From Spirochaeta sp. (GTDB lineage: Bacteria; Spirochaetota; Spirochaetia; DSM-2461): a DNA stretch of 7,127 nucleotides. The translations under genes and the position numbers were made by a program. Location of the stretch: contig JAUVIY010000134.1 of NCBI GenBank assembly GCA_030592625.1, forward strand, positions 1 through 7,127, given 5' to 3'. Each line of letters starts with the position of its first letter. Position 1 is the stretch's first letter. The notes beneath the pieces are model-generated. The model was not told the origin of the DNA, made no database searches, and worked only from the letters and a program-made list of their open reading frames with translations. Positions 1 through 6,862 of this stretch are shown here, piece by piece.

Positions 1-2907
1 AAACTCCTGAGTCCATTTGAAACCAAATACATTATCCGTCGGTTGATTCAAGTTTATATTCCAGGATGTATCGAGAACTGTCCTGGTACGAATCCGGTTC
101 TTCCATAACGGCAGGGGAGCAAATTCCCTGTTGTATGAAAACCTCAGCGAACTCGGGTTGAAACCCTCGGATCCCTCCTCCCAGACATAGGTGACTGAAT
201 TCCAATTATAATCGATTCCATGATTTACAACAAATCTGGTTTCGAATCCCCAGAAACGGAAAATCGTCTCGGCATTAGAGAATCTGAGCTGATCCGTATC
301 ATATCTGGCACTCTGTGAAATCGTGACTTCATCTTTCCAACCGGTCCATGAGGCACTCATGATGAAAGGCTGCGATGTCCATCCGGTATCATCAAAATTA
401 TTCTGCTGACTGAGATCGGCTTTCCAGCCCATATAATTAACTCCGGTACCGGCACTTACGGTGTAACGCTGGTCCAGAGGTGGAACATCGGCTGTGGCTG
501 CCATGGAAAAATTGAAAACCCCGGGACTCCAGCTGGCCTTGGCCGAAGCTTCGTGCTGTCTGACATCCTCCTCACCGGAAATCCATGAATTGGAATATTC
601 AGGATCATTGACCGTGGCACTGTCGGCAAACTGCCGAGTAAAAAGATTGGCGTCCAAACTGTAATTCAGTGAAGACTCCGAAAGAGACGGTATGCCCTGA
701 AATGGTTTGAGATACATTGTAATCCTGTTATCCCAGAGAAGCTTCGTATACTGATAGTCTTCCAATCGTGTCGTATCGGTGATAACGGCATTATTACCGA
801 AGATATCCGCATGAATCTGATAAAAGCCTGAAAGGTTTGTGGCACCGCTGAGACCCGTCAAACCGTCCCAGAAATCAATATTGTAGGACAAATCTCCACG
901 CTGTGTGCTGTTGATCCTGGCAGCATCGAATACGAAATCGATGTCCGACGGTGCCAGCCAGTTGGTGCTGTCAGCCTGATCTTCAATATATAACTGCGTC
1001 TGGAGTCCGTAATTCAGCGAAGCATTCAGTAACCCGGCGGAATAAACTGCATCAAAAGATTGATGATAAGGTGCTGAATCGGGTCCTTCAGACTCACTGC
1101 TTTCGGTCTCATCACCCATAACACGGGGATCAAGAGCTTCGGGGGTATCCAGTCTGTTCACCGTCCAATCAGGTGAACCACCCCTGAGGGATAGCTTGAT
1201 ATCAGGCATTATCAGTCTGTCGGGATAATAAAAGTTTCGGGCAGGATCGTAATTCGCATCAGGATTGCCGGACCCGGTGATGTCTTCATTAGTCTTATTC
1301 TTCCAGGTCAGAGATGTCCGGAAATTATCGAGGGACAGCGTCTGAAGCCACGGAGACGTACCTTCAGGAGATATTGATTCGGATCCGCTTATCTCCCACC
1401 GCATATCTGTAACGAGGTCGGGATCGTTTACATCGGTACCTTCTTCACCCAGAAGTAAGCTTAACCAGTCGAAATTTTCATTTCGGTTACCAAAATCCTC
1501 CAGATAGTATGGATCGGAATACCAATCCAGATAGAGCGACCAATTGTCCAGCTTAAGATCGAACCTGCTTCCCCAACGGAATGGAATGACACTCTGTCCC
1601 AGATAACTGTTGTTCCAGAATACCCTTGCGGTACCGCCGTCGTTAAAATACACGCTGCCGTTTGAATCTATACTTCGGCTCACGCCGATAGTGGTGTAGA
1701 AATTGAAAGCTCCGTTGCTACCCAGTTCCGGGAAGTCTCCCTGCAGACCCGTCATGGCACCCAGGGTTGTATATACATCCAGCATGTACTTCAAGGTATT
1801 TCTGTCAGATGATTTATCGGAGTCGGATGTTCCGCTGCGTACGAGAAACAACCCGTCCCTTGTCAGCTCGTAATCGGGGCTGGCGGAGTCACCGAATCCC
1901 ATAATGGAAAACCCGTCATCCTGTTCCTTGCTCCCCATCAGATAGGTTGTCGTATGTAAATAGTACCCGACCCTGCTCCTGAAACCGATTACAGGATTAA
2001 ACAGCATGTCGCTTCCCGATTTCCAGTAAAACGGTAGGTAGAGAACCGGAACATGCCCTACGTAGAGAGTTGCACTTAAGAGTCCCCATTCTCCGGGACC
2101 GGTTATCCATATTTTCTTTGCTTTCAGGGCATAATCGGGATTGGGATCGTCATGGCTTGTAATCACACCATCGCTGAGAACAAGGATATCCTTCCCCGAA
2201 CGCTTTATGGATTCTCCCCTGAAGAAGAAATCAACTGATTCTCCGTCGACATCCTGTTGTCTTTTAGATGTGCCCCGGAAGATGACACCTGTCCAATCCG
2301 TAACCTGGAAGGTGAGACTGTCCCCTGTGAAGTTTTCTTCCCGACCTCCCGTATCCACGGTATATACGATGTTCCCCATGGCGGAAATCGTGTTGCGCTC
2401 CTGGTTGAAAATGACCGAATCAGCCTCAACCCGGTGAGAACGGCCCCTATCAGGCTCATTCACGGTAATAACGACATCACCGGAGAGCCGGATGATAGTT
2501 TCCGAATCATCTGAGTCAATATTCACTTGAAAATACTCGCTGCGCCTTGCGGATTCGATGACAACCCTTGTTCCACCGGGAGTCTTTGTAACGGAACTGT
2601 CCCCTGATGTGCTGAGGCCGTAGTACGCCCGTAGCCTTTGTCGTAAAGCCTCATTATTACCATCCTCATCCAGACCAAGAACCAGACACCAGGCTTCAAG
2701 CTCATCACGTCTGGATGTGGAAATATCCAAATCGAGACTGCGTCCGACTAAAACCGAAGAATCATTTGCACCCGGTTGTTCCTGAGCATGTAGAATCGGG
2801 ATTTCAATAAACTGGGTTATCAAAAGGACAAACAGGAAGCTAAAGAATCGAGAGTGAACCGCTCCGTGCAGGTGCGACTGGTGTCGAAATCGATCCTCTT
2901 CAGACAT
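1..2907 (-). CDS. lptD: LptD/OstA-like outer-membrane assembly protein, 3' end beyond window
   Basis: Partial gene: 969 codons are open from the ATG at 2907 to the window edge with no stop. In proteobacteria LptD is the outer-membrane barrel that inserts lipopolysaccharide. Residues 1-20 are polar with four His. Residues 21-41 form a hydrophobic export signal with probable cleavage after LHA (41). Residues 57-97 resemble a SAP helix-loop-helix (ELEAWC, LGLDEDG, ALRQRLRAYYGL). Residues 113-270 are an OstA/LptA-like beta-jellyroll, with ADSVIFNQERNTISAMGNI at 162-180 and FTGDSLTF at 193-200. Residues 284-294 (GHVPVLYLPFY) are the LptD hallmark before the barrel. The rest is Tyr/Trp-rich alternating beta sequence, with an acidic Ser/Glu loop near 598-610. 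Only one Cys (74) is visible, and His252 sits where E. coli LptD has Cys173. The family call is strong. The cargo is uncertain, because several spirochaetes lack classical LPS. The start overlaps the uvrA stop by one base, and no other ATG or GTG lies before the signal peptide. Confidence 0.88.
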   Translation of the reverse strand, partial: MSEEDRFRHQSHLHGAVHSRFFSFLFVLLITQFIEIPILHAQEQPGANDSSVLVGRSLDLDISTSRRDELEAWCLVLGLDEDGNNEALRQRLRAYYGLSTSGDSSVTKTPGGTRVVIESARRSEYFQVNIDSDDSETIIRLSGDVVITVNEPDRGRSHRVEADSVIFNQERNTISAMGNIVYTVDTGGREENFTGDSLTFQVTDWTGVIFRGTSKRQQDVDGESVDFFFRGESIKRSGKDILVLSDGVITSHDDPNPDYALKAKKIWITGPGEWGLLSATLYVGHVPVLYLPFYWKSGSDMLFNPVIGFRSRVGYYLHTTTYLMGSKEQDDGFSIMGFGDSASPDYELTRDGLFLVRSGTSDSDKSSDRNTLKYMLDVYTTLGAMTGLQGDFPELGSNGAFNFYTTIGVSRSIDSNGSVYFNDGGTARVFWNNSYLGQSVIPFRWGSRFDLKLDNWSLYLDWYSDPYYLEDFGNRNENFDWLSLLLGEEGTDVNDPDLVTDMRWEISGSESISPEGTSPWLQTLSLDNFRTSLTWKNKTNEDITGSGNPDANYDPARNFYYPDRLIMPDIKLSLRGGSPDWTVNRLDTPEALDPRVMGDETESSESEGPDSAPYHQSFDAVYSAGLLNASLNYGLQTQLYIEDQADSTNWLAPSDIDFVFDAARINSTQRGDLSYNIDFWDGLTGLSGATNLSGFYQIHADIFGNNAVITDTTRLEDYQYTKLLWDNRITMYLKPFQGIPSLSESSLNYSLDANLFTRQFADSATVNDPEYSNSWISGEEDVRQHEASAKASWSPGVFNFSMAATADVPPLDQRYTVSAGTGVNYMGWKADLSQQNNFDDTGWTSQPFIMSASWTGWKDEVTISQSARYDTDQLRFSNAETIFRFWGFETRFVVNHGIDYNWNSVTYVWEEGSEGFNPSSLRFSYNREFAPLPLWKNRIRTRTVLDTSWNINLNQPTDNVFGFKWTQEF

Positions 2908-2909
2908 CA
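2905..2909 (-). promoter_or_regulatory. uvrA stop / lptD start overlap (TGATG)
   Basis: The uvrA stop TGA (2909-2907) shares its A with the lptD start ATG (2907-2905). No good Shine-Dalgarno lies at normal distance. The nearest purine run, AAGGAAG, is about 16 nt upstream of the ATG inside uvrA. This arrangement fits translation re-initiation, so LptD synthesis would depend on ribosomes finishing uvrA. The overlap is read directly from the sequence; the coupling is inferred. Confidence 0.7.
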
Positions 2910-5732
2910 CCGGGGTTTGAGGACTTCCTTCAAATAGCGGCCGGTATGAGAAGAAGAGGATTGGGCCACAGCTTCCGGTGTGCCGATAGCAATAACTTCT
3001 CCGCCTCCATCCCCACCCTCAGGTCCAAGATCGATGATGTGGTCGGCTTGTTTGATGACATCAAGGTTGTGTTCAATCATACAGATTGTGTTGCCTAGGT
3101 TCACAAGGATCTGCAGAACCTCAAGCAGCTGCTTCACGTCGGAGAAATGGAGCCCTGTAGTCGGCTCATCTATTATATAAAAAGTGTTGCCGGTGCTGCG
3201 CTTTGAGAGTTCCAGAGAGAGTTTCACGCGTTGAGCTTCACCACCGGACAGGGTCAGAGCCGACTGACCGAGTTTCACATAACCAAGACCTACGGCGTTC
3301 AGTGTCGACAGGCGATTACGGATGGAAGGAACTGCGGAGAAAAACTCCAGCGCATCCTCAACGGTCATCTCCAATACTTCATGGATATTCCGACCCTTGT
3401 AACGTACTTCCAGGGTTTCCCGGTTGAAACGCCGCCCTTTACACACATCGCAAGTGATATAGACATCAGGGAGAAAATGCATCTCGATTTTTTTAGTCCC
3501 GGCTCCTTCACATGCCTCACAACGGCCGCCTTTTACGTTAAAACTGAAGCGGCCTGGTTTGTATCCTCGTGCTTTTGCCTCGGGCAGGCCTGCAAATAGA
3601 TCCCTGACCGGAGTGAACAATCCGACATAGGTGGCGGGATTGGATCTCGGAGTTCGCCCGATGGCACTTTGATTGATGCAGATAACCTTATCGATATAGT
3701 CGATTCCGGTGATCCGATCGTATTCTCCCGTAGGCATGTGGGTACGTCCGACGGAATTGGACAGGACGGGGAAGAGGATATCGGTGAGCAGTGTAGATTT
3801 TCCGGATCCCGAAACTCCGGTGATGGCTACAAATTTACCCAGTGGAATGTCTACATTGATATTTTTCAGGTTATGTTCCCGAGCTCCGGCAATGTTGATG
3901 CTTCGACCACTTCCCCCTCGACGAGCCTCGGGCACTTCGATGTAATCACGACCGCTCAGGAACCTCCCCGTTGGACTATCAGGATTGGAAAGTATCGTCT
4001 CAAGGGTGCCCTGGGCGACGACTCTGCCACCGTGAACCCCGGCTCCCGGGCCCATGTCGACACTATGATCCGCCGTTCTTATAGTTTGTTCGTCGTGCTC
4101 CACAACGATCAGTGTGTTTCCGAGATTCCGCAGATGTGTGAGAGTATCGATGAGTTTCCGGTTATCTCTATGATGCAATCCTATGGTCGGCTCGTCGAGG
4201 ATATACAACACGCCGACAAGGGAAGAGCCAATCTGTGTTGCAAGGCGTATTCTCTGGGCTTCTCCACCTGACAGGGTGGCGGATTCCCGTTCGAGGGTCA
4301 GATAACCGAGACCCACACTTTCCAGGAACTGCAGCCTCTCCCTGATTTCCTTAAGGATCTGTTCTGCGATGTGACTTTCGGTTTCATCAAGGTTGAGATT
4401 GTCGAAGAATTTCCTGGACTGATGCACAGGCATAGCGGTCGATTCATAGATATCAAGTCCTCCAACAAAGACACTTAAGCTTTCACGCCTCAGTCTTCTG
4501 CCGCCGCATTCGTTACAGGACCGGCGAGTCATGAATTTTTCGAGCCAATCCGTTATGCCGGAAGATGAAGATTCTCTGTACCGACGCTTGAGGTCGGCAA
4601 AGATTCCCTTGTATTGAGATGAATACTCGAATTTCCCGGTACCCTGCTTGTTGACGTAAGTAACATCGATGGCTTCGTCGGTGCCGTCGAACATGGCGTC
4701 AATAATTGAGTCGTCCAGTTCACCCAAAGGTGTATCCAGACTGAAATTCAAGGTTTTTGCGAGCGCCTCGAACCAGCTGCGGTGCCATGCAGCATCGGGA
4801 TTATAGGGCACCAGTCCTCTGTCGTTAAACGAGAGAGAGGGATCCGGCATAATGAGATTGCGGTCGAATTCCTGAGTCATTCCAAGACCATCACAAGACT
4901 GACAGGCACCGAAAGGACTGTTGAAACTGAAGAGCCTTGGTTGGAGTTCCGGTAAACTGAAACCGCATTCGGGACAGGAATTTCTTTCGGAAAAGAAAAG
5001 CTCCTCATCCCCCTCATCTCTGATGATGAGCACTTTCATCTGCCCCTCGGCAATCTCAAGAGCTGTCTCGACGGACTCGGCAATACGTTTTCGGCTCTCT
5101 GGACCAACCTTGATGCGGTCAACAACCAGAGAGATATCGTGTTTCCGTTTTTTGTCCAGGACTATGTCGTCGTCCAGTGACAGGATTTCACCGTCAATAC
5201 GTATCCTCAAAAATCCAGCCTTTCTGGCATCTTCAAGATATTTCCGGTGCTCACCCTTTTTCCCCCTCACCAAAGGAGCCAGAATCATCAGTCTCTGACC
5301 CTCGGGAAATGATAGTACTGCATCCAATATCTGATCCACGGACTGTTCTTTGATGGGAGTACCGTCATTCGGGCACAATGGTTTACCGATACGCGCATAA
5401 AGAAGACGGAGGTAATCATAAACTTCGGTAATGGTTCCGACTGTCGAACGAGGGTTTTTACTGGTGGTTTTCTGCTCGATAGAAATTGCCGGAGAAAGTC
5501 CTTCCAGATAGTCAACATCCGGTTTGTCCATGCGGCCTAAAAACTGACGGGCATAAGCCGATAACGATTCGACATATCGTCTCTGCCCTTCAGCGAACAC
5601 CGTATCGAATGCCAGAGAAGACTTACCCGACCCTGACAACCCGGAAATCACGATCAGTTTGTCCCTGGGAAGCTCAAGGTCAATATTCTTGAGGTTATGC
5701 TCCCTCGCTCCCTTGATGACGATTTTATCCAT
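2907..5732 (-). CDS. uvrA: UvrABC excinuclease subunit A (DNA damage-recognition ATPase)
   Basis: Complete, 941 residues, essentially the length of E. coli UvrA (940). UvrA is the cytoplasmic ABC-type ATPase that finds bulky lesions as a dimer and loads UvrB for nucleotide-excision repair. Both ATPase halves are intact. Half 1 has Walker A GLSGSGKSS (31-39), signature LSGGEAQR (487-494), Walker B LYILDEPT (509-516) and switch His545. Half 2 has Walker A GVSGSGKST (639-647), signature LSGGEAQR (828-835), Walker B FYIIDEPT (851-858) and His888. Zinc-ligand pairs are C253/C256 with C277/C280, and C738/C741 with C761/C764; CNEC at 406-409 is also present. GAREHNLKNI occurs at 8-17 and 616-625, reflecting the internal duplication. 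The ATG at 5732 has AGGGA five bases upstream and no in-frame earlier start nearby. It lies 18 nt after the TPR gene and overlaps lptD by one base. No LexA-type box was recognised. Confidence 0.98.
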   Translation of the reverse strand: MDKIVIKGAREHNLKNIDLELPRDKLIVISGLSGSGKSSLAFDTVFAEGQRRYVESLSAYARQFLGRMDKPDVDYLEGLSPAISIEQKTTSKNPRSTVGTITEVYDYLRLLYARIGKPLCPNDGTPIKEQSVDQILDAVLSFPEGQRLMILAPLVRGKKGEHRKYLEDARKAGFLRIRIDGEILSLDDDIVLDKKRKHDISLVVDRIKVGPESRKRIAESVETALEIAEGQMKVLIIRDEGDEELFFSERNSCPECGFSLPELQPRLFSFNSPFGACQSCDGLGMTQEFDRNLIMPDPSLSFNDRGLVPYNPDAAWHRSWFEALAKTLNFSLDTPLGELDDSIIDAMFDGTDEAIDVTYVNKQGTGKFEYSSQYKGIFADLKRRYRESSSSGITDWLEKFMTRRSCNECGGRRLRRESLSVFVGGLDIYESTAMPVHQSRKFFDNLNLDETESHIAEQILKEIRERLQFLESVGLGYLTLERESATLSGGEAQRIRLATQIGSSLVGVLYILDEPTIGLHHRDNRKLIDTLTHLRNLGNTLIVVEHDEQTIRTADHSVDMGPGAGVHGGRVVAQGTLETILSNPDSPTGRFLSGRDYIEVPEARRGGSGRSINIAGAREHNLKNINVDIPLGKFVAITGVSGSGKSTLLTDILFPVLSNSVGRTHMPTGEYDRITGIDYIDKVICINQSAIGRTPRSNPATYVGLFTPVRDLFAGLPEAKARGYKPGRFSFNVKGGRCEACEGAGTKKIEMHFLPDVYITCDVCKGRRFNRETLEVRYKGRNIHEVLEMTVEDALEFFSAVPSIRNRLSTLNAVGLGYVKLGQSALTLSGGEAQRVKLSLELSKRSTGNTFYIIDEPTTGLHFSDVKQLLEVLQILVNLGNTICMIEHNLDVIKQADHIIDLGPEGGDGGGEVIAIGTPEAVAQSSSSHTGRYLKEVLKPR

Positions 5733-5737
5733 CCATG

Positions 5738-5742
5738 TCCCT
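5738..5742 (-). promoter_or_regulatory. Ribosome binding site of uvrA
   Basis: AGGGA on the minus strand, five bases before the ATG at 5732. It selects that ATG over another one four bases upstream (5736), which is only one base from the AGGGA and opens a three-codon frame ending at TAA. It occupies the 18-nt gap between the TPR gene and uvrA. Confidence 0.65.
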
Positions 5743-5750
5743 GTGGTATT

Positions 5751-6743
5751 TCAAGGTGAAAGTGAACCGACTGAAATAAACGGTTCTCCAAGCTGTTTAA
5801 TGGCCAGTTTACCCCATAGACCTGCTTCAGGCCTTGGAAGCGGGAAACCACTGAGTGGATCGGTGATTATCATGAGTTTCCAGAGGGATTCCGCGGTATC
5901 CCCGAACCCTTCGGCAAAAAGGGAAACTGAAACGAGGTACAACTGAGGCCAGAAACCTTCCCGCTCCAGCCATCGGGACAACGCTTCATCACTTGTATAC
6001 ACCCGTTCAATCAGATCGGCGACTCCATCAGATCTGCCGGGATATCGAACGTCCCTGTCGGGATTTTCGGCATCTTCCAATGGATTTATATCAAAGCGCC
6101 ATTCCGGATAAGTTGATCGATGACGTTCAGCTGAAGTGGTAAGAAGAGATAAAACTGTTCTGGTTGAATGAAGCAGTGAAGACCGGTAATGCCCGGCATC
6201 CCATGCTGTTTCCGCCAGTATTCTCCTGGCCTTCAGGGAAGTTGTCAGCTCGTCACGATAAAGATATACAAGCTCATCAATACCATGCCCGGTTATCAAT
6301 TTCATATACTGATGTTCCAGAGCGAGAGTCGAAGGTTGGGAGGCACCTTCATCATCTGCGATACCGAATAGGATCGCTACCGCCTCAAGTGTTCTACCAG
6401 GCCCTTGATTCATCAACAATTCAGCCAGAGCATATCTATACAGTATGTTATCTTCGGGAACTCTCAAGTAAATCGAGATGTTAATAGCCATGCGATACTG
6501 TTCTTCGGCAAGTAACGGCTGTCCCTGGGCCTCGTATACCCGGCCGAGCCAGTATTCTGCTTCAGGATATTCGGGATTCTGCTCTACAGTCTCCAGCAGG
6601 TAATCCAGGCATTCGGTCAATTTTCTCTGATCGAAAGCCGCCTTACCCTTTTCAAGCAGTATCCATGCCGGTTCCTCTGCACTTAAGCCCCAGGTTAATG
6701 TCAGTAATAATATCGTAAGGAGGCGGATACGGATGTTAAACAT
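5751..6743 (-). CDS. Exported tetratricopeptide-repeat protein of unknown function
   Basis: Complete, 330 residues; I do not recognise a named family. The N-terminus (MFNIRIRLLTILLLTLTWGL, then SAEE) is a typical signal peptide with likely cleavage after Ala22. There is no lipobox Cys, so the product is probably a soluble periplasmic protein. Two tetratricopeptide-like units follow. The first is at about 26-57, with GKAAFDQRK and the helix around CLDYLLETVEQNP. The second is at about 60-93, with AEYWLGRVYEAQGQPLLAEE. A weaker helix pair (AWDAGHYRSSLLHSTRTV) is at 180-197. The C-terminal stretch 277-322 (AEGFGDTAESLWKLMIITD, then Pro/Gly-rich) looks like a separate small domain. Tetratricopeptide repeats bind partner proteins, so a role beside the outer-membrane LptD-like protein in the same operon is plausible but only inferred. 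The start is supported by GGGAGG ten bases upstream and by a promoter just beyond it. Confidence 0.85.
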   Translation of the reverse strand: MFNIRIRLLTILLLTLTWGLSAEEPAWILLEKGKAAFDQRKLTECLDYLLETVEQNPEYPEAEYWLGRVYEAQGQPLLAEEQYRMAINISIYLRVPEDNILYRYALAELLMNQGPGRTLEAVAILFGIADDEGASQPSTLALEHQYMKLITGHGIDELVYLYRDELTTSLKARRILAETAWDAGHYRSSLLHSTRTVLSLLTTSAERHRSTYPEWRFDINPLEDAENPDRDVRYPGRSDGVADLIERVYTSDEALSRWLEREGFWPQLYLVSVSLFAEGFGDTAESLWKLMIITDPLSGFPLPRPEAGLWGKLAIKQLGEPFISVGSLSP

Positions 6744-6753
6744 GGGATAAAGG

Positions 6754-6759
6754 CCTCCC
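6754..6759 (-). promoter_or_regulatory. Ribosome binding site of the TPR-protein gene
   Basis: GGGAGG on the minus strand, with a ten-base spacer to the ATG at 6743. This is slightly longer than the usual five to nine. It is the only good Shine-Dalgarno match upstream of this reading frame and supports the chosen start. Confidence 0.65.
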
Positions 6760-6778
6760 GCACTTCAGTGTTTTACTT

Positions 6779-6806
6779 ATTATACAAAAAAAGGACGGCC
6801 GCCCAA
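6779..6806 (-). promoter_or_regulatory. Sigma-70-type promoter for the TPR-uvrA-lptD operon
   Basis: The -10 is a perfect TATAAT at 6784-6779. The best -35 is TTGGGC at 6806-6801, with a 16-base spacer; it matches only the TTG core plus little else. Transcription would start near 6773-6771 and give a leader of about 30 bases carrying the GGGAGG ribosome site. The spacer contains the U-tract and one stem arm of the upstream gene's terminator, and the -35 is in its loop. The -10 is convincing; the -35 is weak. Confidence 0.6.
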
Positions 6807-6819
6807 TAGCAAACCGTCC
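6786..6819 (-). terminator. Rho-independent terminator after the V-ATPase subunit K gene
   Basis: In the minus-strand transcript the stem GGACGG (6819-6814) pairs perfectly with CCGTCC (6798-6793) across a 15-base loop, and seven U follow (6792-6786). It lies 43 bases after the subunit K stop codon and should end the ATPase transcript before the TPR-protein gene. Read on the plus strand the stem is followed by only GATTTT, so termination in that direction would be weak. Confidence 0.85.
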
Positions 6820-6862
6820 GATTTTCACAACACACAGATACAGATATCCGCTAATAGTCCTC

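Noticed and set aside
2141..2514. Plus-strand and alternative-frame open frames of 84-98 codons
   Set aside because: They overlap the continuous LptD jellyroll frame, which has clear family motifs. Their own translations look like random Ser/Arg/Pro-rich shadows.
3669..4271. 200-codon plus-strand open frame inside uvrA
   Set aside because: It lies wholly antisense to conserved UvrA motifs, has no good ribosome site and shows no recognisable domain. It is a shadow of the constrained uvrA coding strand.
4921..5298. 125-codon plus-strand open frame
   Set aside because: Ser-rich antisense translation of the UvrA zinc-finger and insertion region, with no start signal or domain.
5725..5736. Three-codon minus-strand frame ATG GAT GGA TAA overlapping the uvrA start
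   Set aside because: Its ATG is one base from the AGGGA site, too close for normal initiation, and such tiny frames are common by chance.
6744..6862. A small RNA or riboswitch between subunit K and the TPR-protein gene
   Set aside because: The 119 bases are accounted for by a terminator, a promoter and a short leader. No further stable fold or known riboswitch motif was visible.
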